From: Chitinispirillales bacterium ANBcel5
GTDB lineage: Bacteria; Fibrobacterota; Chitinivibrionia; Chitinivibrionales; Chitinispirillaceae
DNA length: 64,000 bases
Reading direction: 5' to 3'
NCBI GenBank assembly: GCA_029688955.1
Contig: JARUKZ010000012.1
Location: 58,026 to 122,025 of the forward strand
Shown here: piece after piece, positions 18,663-27,062 of the stretch
Layout of the letters: each line of letters opens with the position of its first letter
Position numbering within the stretch: position 1 is the stretch's first letter
Notes under the pieces: model-generated
Seen by the model: the letters and a program-made list of their open reading frames with translations, nothing else
What the model was told of the DNA's origin: nothing
Databases searched by the model: none
Position numbers and translations under genes: made by a program

Positions 18663-18699
18663 TAGTATCACGCGCTTTCAGCGCTTAAGAGGCCAAGAC

Positions 18700-18873
18700 A
18701 AACCTTTCTGCACGCTCCACAAACCTTTCTGCACGCTCCACAAACCTTTCCACACACCCAACGAAACCTTTCCACACACCCAACGAAACCTTTCCACACA
18801 CCCAACGAAACCTTTCCACACACCCAACGAAACCTTTCCACACACCCAACGAAACCTTTCCGCACACCCAACG
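18700..18873. repeat. Tandem array: two 21-nt and six 22-nt units
   Basis: Two copies of a 21-nt unit beginning AAACCTTTCTGCACG (18700-18741) are followed by six 22-nt units beginning AAACCTTTCCACACACCC (18742-18873). The first five 22-nt units are identical and the sixth has one change. No spacers separate the units, so it is not a CRISPR. Confidence 0.92.
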
Positions 18874-18911
18874 AAACCTTCCGCATCCCAAATAACCCCT
18901 TCCACACCCAT

Positions 18912-19207
18912 GTTTCACCCTTCCCGAGTACGGTTTGACATTTACCGGGGTCGATTTCAACGTTCCCGATAGCGATTTTAACCTTCCCGATGTGCGTTTT
19001 ACTCCTCCAGACACCCGTTTCACTCTTCCATGGGACCGTTCCGGTTTTCCGGTGTATAAAGAAATGCTTCAGGGTGGGTGAGAAACAGGAAATAGAGCCA
19101 AAGAAATGGTTCAGAGAGTTAAATAATTAGTTCATAGGCACTGATAAATGGTTCGTAGAGGAAAAGAATTGGTCTAAACTGGGTGAGAATACTTTTTTGG
19201 GGTGAAA
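18912..19207. repeat. Degenerate 21-nt periodic repeats in two blocks
   Basis: Six diverged units of exactly 21 nt run from 18912 to 19037 with consensus near GTTTCACCCTTCCCGAG. After a 23-nt break, seven more diverged units of 21 nt run from 19061 to 19207 with consensus near GAAATGGTTCAGAGG. Read on the minus strand, the first block gives heptapeptides of form (V/L)KxxSGx. The second block read on the plus strand gives (E)M(V/L)QRxx but contains stop codons. The exact 21-nt phase suggests former or hidden heptapeptide repeats. Confidence 0.65.
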
Positions 19208-19322
19208 TAACCCCATCACTTATAAAGATTTTGCAAAAACGGGTATAGGGGTGCTGTGATCCCTGAAAAACAGGGTGCTTAAAGAGGTGGTTTAGTAGGT
19301 ACAGAGTACGTTTGTGTTGTGC

Positions 19323-20117
19323 TTAACTATCCGGTGGCGGGCCGGGGTTAGTGCTTTTAGTTACAACCGATGGTTGGTACATGGGTTTTACACCTTTTAG
19401 CGCGGCAGTTTGAACGTTTCCTCTTTTCTTTGGCTTTGGCGAGGCAAACCCCCGTGGTCTTCCCCGTTTGGGACGACGCCAGTAGGAGTTCGCGTACAGT
19501 TTTCTGCGTCTTGAGTGACGCATGGCAAACTTACCGCAAATACGTATCTCCTCTACTATTCTATAGAGTTTCGAATAGAGCTCATCACGCGCCTTGCGCT
19601 CTTTTGAGTGTATGGGTTTGTTACGCCTTCGTGAGAATATTTTCTCCGAAAGGTTAAAGGAGTGGTGAACAGCCTCTTCCAGAGTCGACATATCAAAATT
19701 TATCTTCTCAAGCATCCACTTTCTGTTTCTGCCCATCACCGCCAGATCATTTAAGTGCTGGCTCACCTCAAGACCACTGCGTGTTTTATAGTAGGGAACT
19801 TTCAGTTGACTACCGGCCTTCTTTACGGCAAACCGTATGGATCGGGAGAGATCGGTACGAAACTTACACATCTCAGCAATGTACTTTTTAAGCTCTTTAC
19901 CTTCATAAACACTATAAATTTTTACCTTTACCCAATCGCTGTGAGCTTTGGAAAGATCTAACACAAGCTGAGGGATAGCGTCAACAAGCGACATGTCGAG
20001 CCCGACCTTCTTAACAGCTTCAAGGTCGGAGTAGCAAATTTTGTGCATATCACATGCCTGTTGCAGAAGTTCCGCAAGGGGCATTTTGATAGGTACAAGT
20101 GGTTGTGATGATTCCAT
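19323..20117 (-). CDS. Unrecognised basic protein with AT-hook-like motif
   Basis: 264 residues that I do not recognise. The first 190 residues look mostly helical. The last 70 are strongly basic (SRRRNKPIHSKERKAR, RHSRRRKLYANSYWRRPKRGRPRG) and contain RGRP flanked by basic residues, the core of AT-hook minor-groove binders, then a proline-rich tail. It is the only plausible gene in a 3.3-kb repeat-rich island and sits directly beside the 21-22-nt arrays. A DNA-binding role, perhaps on these AT/GC-structured repeats, is inference. The ATG is preceded by an AGGAGT site. Confidence 0.6.
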   Translation of the reverse strand: MESSQPLVPIKMPLAELLQQACDMHKICYSDLEAVKKVGLDMSLVDAIPQLVLDLSKAHSDWVKVKIYSVYEGKELKKYIAEMCKFRTDLSRSIRFAVKKAGSQLKVPYYKTRSGLEVSQHLNDLAVMGRNRKWMLEKINFDMSTLEEAVHHSFNLSEKIFSRRRNKPIHSKERKARDELYSKLYRIVEEIRICGKFAMRHSRRRKLYANSYWRRPKRGRPRGFASPKPKKRGNVQTAALKGVKPMYQPSVVTKSTNPGPPPDS

Positions 20118-20910
20118 ATATTCACTCCTGTTAAAGTGTGTTAAAATTAAAATATTTTCGGGATTCTATTGATGGCAAAAAAAAATAAAATATATCTTTA
20201 CTCTGCCATAGACATGAATATAGTTTTATTTTAACCCTGTTACAGAGAAGCTGGAACAAAGCCCTGTAGCCGGAACAAAATTTTAGGTGACCCGGGTAGA
20301 ATAGAGTTTCTTCTTGTGGTAGTTGTGTGTGAGGGGGCTGGTCCTGTATAGGGCCGGCCTTTTTTTAGTGCCGTTGAGCAGCAATCTCCCCCATCGTCGG
20401 GTAAGTGTGTAAAGAAAAACAAGTTGTGTTATGAAAGAGAAGGATTTAAACGCAAAGGCGCAGAGAGCGTAAAGGGAAAACGCAGAGAAGAAGGAATATA
20501 AAAGGGAGCTTGGGAGGCAACGCTACGCGATTAGAGCTTGAGGAAATGGCATAAACATAAATGAAGGGTGCGTCAAGAAATTTGTGTAAATAGATTTTCA
20601 ATGTTGTTTTCTTCGTTCATTTTTTTCGGAAACAAGATTTTCAATTGAAGCATAGCTTCCGACCATCCGTTTCCAGAATTTCGACATCCACATTACTTTA
20701 TGGTCCCGAAGGGCCAGGTAGATAAGCTCCATTTTCGTAATCTCTCTTCTCCTCCTTCAAATCTCCACTCTTCCTTTTTTCCTCTCCTATCCTGGTCTTT
20801 CGTGTTCTCTTTTCCCCACCCTCTTATTCGTGCCCTTTCGTGTTTTTGTAATTTATTGTATTTTTATCACTCATTTAATTTATTAACACTATCAACAAAC
20901 GTATACCAAA
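20118..20910. other. Intergenic region upstream of sfsA with degenerate repeats
   Basis: About 790 bases with no supported gene. It holds a repeat GCTGGAACAAA / GCCGGAACAAA (20250-20279) related to the 21-nt units at the window end, a GGCCGGCC-T7 sequence (about 20352-20366), a CGCAAAGGCGCAGAGAGCG stretch (20451-20469) and two TTTCGTG copies (20796-20850). All four are repeat-like rather than coding. Confidence 0.55.
20235..20280. repeat. Short degenerate copies of the GGAACA/CCCTGT repeat
   Basis: ACCCTGTT, GCTGGAACAAA, GCCCTGTA, GCCGGAACAAA follow one another. The same elements in the same order (GCTTGGAACATA, CCCTGTTTT) form the perfect 21-nt array at 63940-64000. Confidence 0.5.
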
Positions 20911-21627
20911 ATGAATTTTCACCCCCCCTTAGTTCACGGCCATCTTATAAAACGCTACAAACGTTTTCTGGCCGATGTGCGGCTCGATGATGGTACAATC
21001 ACCACTGCCCACTGCACCAACTCCGGTTCAATGAAAAGCTGTCTTGAAGAAGGCGCGGAAGTGTACATTTCAGACAGTATGAACCCTAAGCGTAAAACCC
21101 GTTATACCTGGGAGATGATAAAGATCGGTGAAGACTGGGTAGGAATAAACACTGCTAATCCAAATAAGCTGGCTTTTGAGATTATTTGGAACAATCTGCT
21201 TCCCCGGTTATCGGGCTATACAAAAGTTGTAAGAGAGGTTAAATTTGATGACAGCCGGTTCGACATATTTGCCCAAAACAGTGAAGAGAAATGTTATATC
21301 GAAGTGAAGAATGTCACTCTAAAGGATGGTATGTGCGCCCGCTTTCCGGACGCGGTGACAACGCGCGGACAAAAACATCTGGATACCCTCATTAAGGCCA
21401 AAGTTAGTGGTTTCAGAGCCGTAATGTTATACATTATCCAACGTTGCGATGTGAAACTTTTTACACCGGCATTTTCTATCGACCCGGTCTATGCTGAGAA
21501 GCTTAGACTTGCCATAGAACACGGAGTTGAGATTATTCCATTACAGGTAAAGGTTACACCTACAGGTATCGAACCGGTGAGAGTTTTAGAGTATCAGCTA
21601 CACGAAAAAACACCGAATCCTGCCTGA
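20911..21627 (+). CDS. sfsA: SfsA family protein (sugar fermentation stimulation)
   Basis: 238 residues with the complete SfsA pattern: RYKRFLADVRLDDG at the N-terminus, HCTNSGSMKSCL (the conserved N-x-GxM segment), then the PD-(D/E)XK-like core SRFDIF and CYIEVKNVTL, FPDAVTTRGQKHL, and AVMLYIIQR. E. coli SfsA affects maltose metabolism genes and binds nucleic acid; the catalytic function is not settled. The ATG is 14 bases inside a T-rich to A-rich region without a strong Shine-Dalgarno sequence. The gene ends 5 bases before the convergent secreted-protein gene. Confidence 0.93.
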   Translation: MNFHPPLVHGHLIKRYKRFLADVRLDDGTITTAHCTNSGSMKSCLEEGAEVYISDSMNPKRKTRYTWEMIKIGEDWVGINTANPNKLAFEIIWNNLLPRLSGYTKVVREVKFDDSRFDIFAQNSEEKCYIEVKNVTLKDGMCARFPDAVTTRGQKHLDTLIKAKVSGFRAVMLYIIQRCDVKLFTPAFSIDPVYAEKLRLAIEHGVEIIPLQVKVTPTGIEPVRVLEYQLHEKTPNPA

Positions 21628-21631
21628 AGTT

Positions 21632-22669
21632 TCACTCATCACTGATAACAACCTCACACCTATCCAAAGAAAAACTGATTCCTCCGGATACTACCATGTG
21701 TATAAATTCAAAATGCGCGGGATTAAGGGCTTTGGGAGCATGCCTTTCTATCATATCAAATTTCCTGATTCCTTCAGTCCCCAATGGCACTGAAGATAGA
21801 GGTGGTGTATAAGAGGCGCTTATAGTAGCACTCTCCCGCAGTTGCCCCTTCTGATCTGCAAACTCGAGCAAATAGTAGATACGAAAAAGCTTGTCGATCT
21901 TTTTGAGTTCCGGTACACGATGTATAATACGATTGATATTTTCATTGAGTTCCCTGCTATAGCGTTCTTCAATTGCCCTATCTTCTATTTCCAAAAAGAA
22001 AACGGTCTTATAAACAACACTTTCAATTATAACAGTATCTTCTGAAATTCGCTTTACAACTGTATTCGGTACAATTTTAAAGGTAGGGGTATAAAAGGGT
22101 TTGTGAGTGATGGTGTCAGCAAACACCCTGCTATACTCTTCATGCAGTATTTTTTCGGTAAAATGAAAAAACGAGGATTGTCTGTTGAAAAACCGACCGG
22201 GAAATCGTTTTTCTCCCATCAACATTTCTTTAAAAACCTTATCAGCACCAAATAGATGTCCGGCCAAATGGGTACCATATCCTATATTTCCAATAACAAC
22301 ATCCATATCAGCCTTGTCTTCCTGCCAATATCTTAGTTGTCTGATTCCCAAAGCACCTTCTACATGATTCTCCTCTATATCAGCAAATAACTGAGAAATA
22401 CTTTCTTCCTCCTTATCACTGAGCACAATTTTGCAAAAAGGCGCACCGTTTCCTTCAAGTACGACCTCTTTAAGCTCCAGAAACTCATTAAGCCCCGGCC
22501 CTTCATCTCCTTTTGAAGTACCAAGCAGGGTAATCTGCCCATCGTTTATCGTCATACCCTTCACCGATTGCAGCGCTTCACCGGAGAAGATATCAACAAC
22601 CTCAAATTCTGCTTCAACTCTAAAAATGACGAAGAGAAGGGCCAGCTTGAATGCCAGTAGCTTATACAT
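21632..22669 (-). CDS. Secreted or periplasmic protein of unknown function
   Basis: 345 residues with an N-terminal signal-like segment (MYKLLAFKLALLFVIFRVEAE) and no later membrane helix. The mature part mixes strands and helices. Segments such as DVVIGNIGYGTHLAGHLFGADKVFKEM and ERYSRELNENINRIIHRVPELKKIDKLFRIYYLLEFA look well folded, but I see no known family motif. It is convergent with sfsA and divergent from the nucleoside hydrolase. Confidence 0.65.
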   Translation of the reverse strand: MYKLLAFKLALLFVIFRVEAEFEVVDIFSGEALQSVKGMTINDGQITLLGTSKGDEGPGLNEFLELKEVVLEGNGAPFCKIVLSDKEEESISQLFADIEENHVEGALGIRQLRYWQEDKADMDVVIGNIGYGTHLAGHLFGADKVFKEMLMGEKRFPGRFFNRQSSFFHFTEKILHEEYSRVFADTITHKPFYTPTFKIVPNTVVKRISEDTVIIESVVYKTVFFLEIEDRAIEERYSRELNENINRIIHRVPELKKIDKLFRIYYLLEFADQKGQLRESATISASYTPPLSSVPLGTEGIRKFDMIERHAPKALNPAHFEFIHMVVSGGISFSLDRCEVVISDE

Positions 22670-22930
22670 ACATTATCCTTGATTGTGTTTAATTGGTTGT
22701 CTGATTGTGAGAAGGTACTTCTTTAAGGTAATAAATAAGGTTAGTTGAGTCAAGTATTTAGGGTTGCTAGGGGAAGAATTGTTTCCCAGACCCGTAGCCT
22801 GTCTCTTCTACCCCCAAAAATTACCACCCATTTTCAATTTTTGATAACCCCAATCGAAAAATAAGTGTAATTATAACCTATTCTATTTTTCACCCGCCTT
22901 AGGTTGGGTTTATCTTTTTGTGGGAGCTTG

Positions 22931-23812
22931 ATGAAAAAAACAAAAGTTTTACTGGATACAGATATTGGATCAGATTTAGATGACGCATTAGCCCTAAGTT
23001 ACCTTCTTGCCGAACCACGCTGTGAACTGATGGGTGTAACGACAGTGACCGGGGAACCTCAGAAGCGTGCGATGCTTGCCCACCAACTCTGCTCTATCGC
23101 CAACAAAGATGTTCCCATCTATCCCGGTGCAGCTACCCCGATGTATGGAAAACAACATCAGTGCGACGCACCGCAGGCAGCAGCCCTAAAAAACCGCACA
23201 GCAAAGAACTTCCCCGATGGCAAAGCGATCCAGTTTATGAGAGACACTATCCGTGAAAACCCCGGTGAGATTGTGCTCCTCTCAATTGCCCCCCTTACCA
23301 ATATCGGCCTTCTGTTTTCTATCGACCCGGAGATCCCCCGACTCCTTAAAGGCCTGGTACTGATGTGCGGGGTATTTCACTACAAACTCCCGGAACTTAA
23401 AAACTATCAGTATGAGTGGAACGCAATCGGCGACCCCTTTGCTACATCCATTGTCTATAACAGCCCCGTGACCCTTCACCGCTCTATAGGGCTGGATGTC
23501 ACGTTCAAAGCTACAATGGATCTGCCCAAGGCTCAAAAACGCTTCACTTCAAAGCTCCTCGAGCCAGTACTGGAGTTTTCCAAATACTATACCGATTACC
23601 CCCACATCACCTTTCATGACCCCCTGGCAGCGATGTCGATATTTCATGATGATATCCTGGAATATGAACAGGGGAAAGTGAATCTTGTTCAGGGCCATGA
23701 AGGTTATGAAGCCATGACCAGATGGTCCAGAGATGAAGAGGACAGCCCCCATCAGGTGGCAAGTGAAGTCGATGCACCTAAATTTTTTGACAAATATTTC
23801 TCTTCTTTTTAG
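22931..23812 (+). CDS. Inosine-uridine preferring nucleoside hydrolase
   Basis: Hydrolyses the N-glycosidic bond of ribonucleosides for base salvage. The N-terminal DTDIGSDLDDALAL is the calcium-binding DxDxxxDD cluster of the IUNH family. PLTNIG and the C-terminal HDPLAAM further define the fold. The start chosen is the ATG at 22931 (MKKTKVLLDTD), preceded by GGGAG; the frame extends upstream to a TTG at 22904 without support. 293 residues, near the usual 310. A hairpin follows the stop. Confidence 0.92.
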   Translation: MKKTKVLLDTDIGSDLDDALALSYLLAEPRCELMGVTTVTGEPQKRAMLAHQLCSIANKDVPIYPGAATPMYGKQHQCDAPQAAALKNRTAKNFPDGKAIQFMRDTIRENPGEIVLLSIAPLTNIGLLFSIDPEIPRLLKGLVLMCGVFHYKLPELKNYQYEWNAIGDPFATSIVYNSPVTLHRSIGLDVTFKATMDLPKAQKRFTSKLLEPVLEFSKYYTDYPHITFHDPLAAMSIFHDDILEYEQGKVNLVQGHEGYEAMTRWSRDEEDSPHQVASEVDAPKFFDKYFSSF

Positions 23813-23851
23813 TAACCTCACCCAACAGCAACCCTGTTTTACCCCAAATCA

Positions 23852-23886
23852 CTTTAGGAACCGGCATCATTGTGCGGTTCCTAAAG
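23852..23886. terminator. Convergent terminator between nucleoside hydrolase and hemerythrin genes
   Basis: Perfect 12-bp stem CTTTAGGAACCG / CGGTTCCTAAAG (23852-23863 and 23875-23886) with an 11-nt loop. The T-tract is poor on both sides, so it may act on either convergent transcript. Confidence 0.65.
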
Positions 23887-23912
23887 CATGTACCCGACCA
23901 GAGCATTGTGAA

Positions 23913-24377
23913 TTATAACTCACCCGTGATTCTTCCTGTATACCACATCTTCTCTTCAGCAAAATTAGTAAGCATTTTACCGGCCTGCTCTTCGCTTATA
24001 AGCTCTCGTGCGACTTTAAAAATTTGACTTTCCTCTTCACTTATGTGGTGCTCTATAAGCGTCTTTAAAACTTCGCACTTGGGAAGCCATGCTTCACTCT
24101 GAGGACGAATATTTAATACTTCATTTAATATCAGCTCTGCAGCATGATGTTCCTCAATAGCCTCAAGCGCAAGATTTCTGGAATCGCGGATCTCCTTGAG
24201 TGCAGGATAAAACACCGCCTCTTCTGCTCTCATGTGGGGAAGAAACTTTGCCTCAAAAAGATTTTTTAGCTCTCCTCTTTTTGACCTGTTTGAACTGTCC
24301 AGCATCTCAGAAAGCAGTGTTTTGATTTCACCATGATCCCTTATTATCTGATCGAAGAATTGATCATGCATATGCAC
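23913..24377 (-). CDS. Hemerythrin-like cation-binding protein
   Basis: 154-residue four-helix protein with the family's histidine and carboxylate ligands: HGEI near the N-terminus, PHMRAEEAVFYP, EEHHAAE, and EHHISEEESQIF. These bind a di-iron centre that senses or stores O2, NO or peroxide in the cytoplasm. It starts 183 bases downstream of the lonB-like gene on the same strand, but an intervening terminator suggests it has its own promoter. It fits an anaerobe exposed to oxidative stress. Confidence 0.88.
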   Translation of the reverse strand: MHMHDQFFDQIIRDHGEIKTLLSEMLDSSNRSKRGELKNLFEAKFLPHMRAEEAVFYPALKEIRDSRNLALEAIEEHHAAELILNEVLNIRPQSEAWLPKCEVLKTLIEHHISEEESQIFKVARELISEEQAGKMLTNFAEEKMWYTGRITGEL

Positions 24378-24434
24378 GCTCCCCTGCTAAGGTTAAGTAT
24401 AACGGGTTATAGTACCTGGTTTAACACAAAAATA

Positions 24435-24462
24435 CAGAAGTTCCCTAAAACAGGAACTTCTG
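24435..24462 (-). terminator. Intrinsic terminator of the lonB-like/hsp20 unit
   Basis: Perfect 10-bp stem CAGAAGTTCC / GGAACTTCTG with an 8-nt loop. Read on the minus strand it is followed by TATTTTTGTG, a good T-tract, so it should end the lonB-like transcript. Confidence 0.85.
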
Positions 24463-24560
24463 CTTGACACCAGGACAGTAAGCGGTAGTAACGTAGTATT
24501 CAGGTTTTGTGATCCAAACCGCTTTTACCCTGATTTTGCTGAAGGCCCCCCACAATTTGT

Positions 24561-27062
24561 TTAGTCCTTTTTCTGATCACCGGGAAACCTCGGTCTTGGA
24601 TCTTTGTTTCCGTTTGGTGAGAGATTATACTGAGCGACTTCCCGCTCTGAAAAGAGAGCTTTTTGCTCTTTTAAAATATTTAACATCTCCACCAGACGCT
24701 TATCTACACGCCAGTGAAAGGTGTTTTGTTCATCGGTATTTCCAGCCAGCAGTTTTCCAAGTAACTCCATTGCTTCATTTACATTTTTAACGGCGTATAT
24801 ATGGAACTTTCCATCCCGTATGGCATCAACCACATCGGGTCGCAAGACCAGATTTCTGACATTTGCCGCAGGTATACACACCCCCTGGTTACCAGTAAGC
24901 CCAACAGTGTTGCAAACATCGTAAAACCCCTCAATCTTCTCTGTTACGCCCCCAATGGCCTGAACATGTCCCCACTGATTTACCGATCCGGTGACCGCTA
25001 TGTCCTGACGAATCTCAATCTCCGCAAGGGAACTAAGGAGGCAAATCAGCTCCGCGACCGACGCGCTGTCCCCCTCTATCATCCCGTAACTTTGCTCCAT
25101 AGTAATACTTGCCGATAGTGAAAGCGAGTGTCTCTTTGCGTACTTATTGCGCAGATACCCCTCCAGGATAAGCATCGCCTTATCGTAGTTTTGACCACTT
25201 AGCCTGCTCTCACGCTCAATATTTATAAGCCCGGCTGTACCGACCCCCACACTAGCAGTTACTCTTGATGGCCTGCCAAAGGCATAATCCCCAAGCTGCA
25301 CAACCGAAAGACCATTGACCTGACCGGTAACGGCTCCATCCACCGAAATTAAAAGTGTTTGATTTTCAATCAGCTCTTTAATCTTGTCTGCAATGAGATT
25401 TGAACGGTATATCTTTTCTTCTTCAGCTTTACGTATATGATTCATGTTAACAGTTTGTGAATTATCCTGGCGAGCCCAGTAACTTGCCTCCATCACCAAA
25501 TCCGCGAGATTGCTAAGCTCAGCAGTAATTTTATCCTTATCGCCTGCAATACGTGCGGCGATTCTTACCATATCCCCCACAGCCTCAGAATCAAACGGCA
25601 GGACATGTTTATGGATAGTACTTTGCTTTTTTATAAACCGGGCTATTTGCACCCCGATGTCATCATCTTTTTTAATATCGGAAGCAAAATCAGCTTTTAC
25701 TTTAAATATCTCTTTAAAGTCTTCATCATAGATCTGTAAAATATGGTAAAGCAGCGGACTTCCCAGCGCGATAATTTTTACATCCAACGGTATCTGCTGT
25801 GGTTTTAGTGAAGAGGTTGCAAAGACACCAAAGGGATCGTACATATGATACTCGAGATTACCGCTCTTTATGGTCCTTTTTAGCTCTTTCCAGACCAGCG
25901 GTTCAAGAATTGCCTCTTTAAGATTTATCACCAGATAGCCGCCATTGGCCCTCAGAATGCTTCCTGCTTTTATGTTGGTAAAATCGGTCATAAGACGCCC
26001 GGAGCGATCGAATGAACCATGAATCGTACCAAAGAGGTTTTTATAGTTAGGAGACTCTTCTATTATAATGGGAGCTCCTTTTGTCTGACTGTTATCAACC
26101 ACTACATTTACTTTATATTCCTGAAAGGTATCCTCCATACCCCCCTGAGGCATCCCCATCATAGCAGCCATCTGCTGTCTTTGAGAATTTTCCTTATCCT
26201 GAAAACGATGAAGACTATCAACTATATCTTCCTTGAGACGATCAAACCATTGTAAGAGTTTAGGTTCAGAAAATTTTTCTTTGAGATTTTTAATCTCTGG
26301 TTCGATAATGCGAAGAGCGAAGTTTTTCTCTATATTTTTAACTTCTTCACGAAGCTCACGTCCCAAATCCTGGCGAAAATTCATCACCATTGAAGCCTTT
26401 TCACCTACTTTTTGCTGCCGTTCGGTGACATCCTCTTTTTGCTCTTCATTCAGTTTTTCAAATTCCTCCTGATTCATAGGCCTGTTTTCCCCGGGAGCTT
26501 TAGGTATCATCATCAATCGCCCGTCAGGCATCTCCTGAAGAAACAAATCTTTTTCATTAGCAAGCTGCTCCAACTCTTCTACCGCCTTCATACTGCGCTT
26601 TTCAAATAGCATACTGAGCCGCTGCTTTTCTTTGCTAAAATCTTCCTGCCTGAATGATCGGGGGATATCTTCTTTGAGCCGATCGACAAACTCTTCCATC
26701 TCTTTTCTAAATACAATTCCTTTACCCGGTTTAAGAGCAATGGCCAAAGGATGGTCCACATGATCAAAATTATTTACATACACCCAATCGGGGGGAATGT
26801 CCTCATCCGCAACACGCTTTGTTAATACGTCTTTAACCATTGCCATTTTACCACTGCCACTAAGACCTGACATATAGATATTGTATCCACTGTCACGTAT
26901 CCCCAATCCCAGCTCAAGCGCCTTAAGCGCACGCGGTTGCCCTATTATTTCATCCAGTACATCAAGATCATCGGTAGTACCAAAATTCAGGTTGTATGAT
27001 CCACGTTCAGGTTCTGCTTCTTCGGGTCTAAGTTCCAATACTTTCTCGATTCCTGTCATCAC
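24561..27062 (-). CDS. Lon-like ATP-dependent protease (LonB/AAA_32 type)
   Basis: 833 residues. A P-loop-like MSGLSGSGKMA lies near residue 65, a long coiled-coil insertion spans about 160-330, the AAA-like region continues to about 590, and the C-terminal Lon peptidase domain has the catalytic serine in EGDSASVAEL and catalytic lysine in VTEKIEGF. This matches the LonB-like family of bacterial proteases that differ from classical Lon by lacking its N-domain. The P-loop has Met where Ser/Thr normally coordinates Mg2+. Its start codon overlaps the hsp20 stop (ATGA), tying protease and chaperone together. Confidence 0.92.
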   Translation of the reverse strand: MMTGIEKVLELRPEEAEPERGSYNLNFGTTDDLDVLDEIIGQPRALKALELGLGIRDSGYNIYMSGLSGSGKMAMVKDVLTKRVADEDIPPDWVYVNNFDHVDHPLAIALKPGKGIVFRKEMEEFVDRLKEDIPRSFRQEDFSKEKQRLSMLFEKRSMKAVEELEQLANEKDLFLQEMPDGRLMMIPKAPGENRPMNQEEFEKLNEEQKEDVTERQQKVGEKASMVMNFRQDLGRELREEVKNIEKNFALRIIEPEIKNLKEKFSEPKLLQWFDRLKEDIVDSLHRFQDKENSQRQQMAAMMGMPQGGMEDTFQEYKVNVVVDNSQTKGAPIIIEESPNYKNLFGTIHGSFDRSGRLMTDFTNIKAGSILRANGGYLVINLKEAILEPLVWKELKRTIKSGNLEYHMYDPFGVFATSSLKPQQIPLDVKIIALGSPLLYHILQIYDEDFKEIFKVKADFASDIKKDDDIGVQIARFIKKQSTIHKHVLPFDSEAVGDMVRIAARIAGDKDKITAELSNLADLVMEASYWARQDNSQTVNMNHIRKAEEEKIYRSNLIADKIKELIENQTLLISVDGAVTGQVNGLSVVQLGDYAFGRPSRVTASVGVGTAGLINIERESRLSGQNYDKAMLILEGYLRNKYAKRHSLSLSASITMEQSYGMIEGDSASVAELICLLSSLAEIEIRQDIAVTGSVNQWGHVQAIGGVTEKIEGFYDVCNTVGLTGNQGVCIPAANVRNLVLRPDVVDAIRDGKFHIYAVKNVNEAMELLGKLLAGNTDEQNTFHWRVDKRLVEMLNILKEQKALFSEREVAQYNLSPNGNKDPRPRFPGDQKKD

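Larger units (their letters stand above)
17938..18686. repeat. Tandem duplication of a ~371-bp hairpin-bearing unit
   Basis: Unit A (17938-18308) and unit B (18309-18665) are near-identical over most of their length, differing by substitutions and a roughly 15-base replacement near 18044-18080 / 18412-18440. A third copy starts at 18666 but keeps only about 21 bases. Each unit contains two copies of a GCGCT-ttc-AGCGC mini-palindrome or variants (18231-18246, 18315-18330, 18587-18602, 18671-18686, and the first at 17946-17959). The spacing alternates between 272-285 and 84 bases. Confidence 0.85.
17552..19322. other. Gene-poor island of hairpins, duplications and tandem repeats
   Basis: A stretch of 1.77 kb with no convincing gene. 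In order it holds: a GC-rich structured segment (about 17595-17715) including GCTTAC-cgcat-GTAAGC; an inverted repeat CACATGT-cgg-ACATGTG (17872-17888); a 371-bp unit and its 357-bp copy (17938-18665); and arrays with 21-22-nt period (18700-19207). Frames of 60-125 codons exist on both strands but cross repeat boundaries and show no family resemblance. Confidence 0.75.

Noticed and set aside
18700..18873. Possible CRISPR array
   Set aside because: Units are directly adjacent with no unique spacers, and no cas genes are present.
18685..19023. Minus-strand frames of 77-112 codons across the 21-22-nt array
   Set aside because: The 22-nt units shift frame each repeat, three overlapping frames are equally open, and no ribosome-binding site is seen. 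Treated as repeat DNA.
20700..20990. 96-codon plus-strand frame overlapping the sfsA start
   Set aside because: Low-complexity Ser/Phe-rich product from T/C-rich DNA, out of frame with sfsA.
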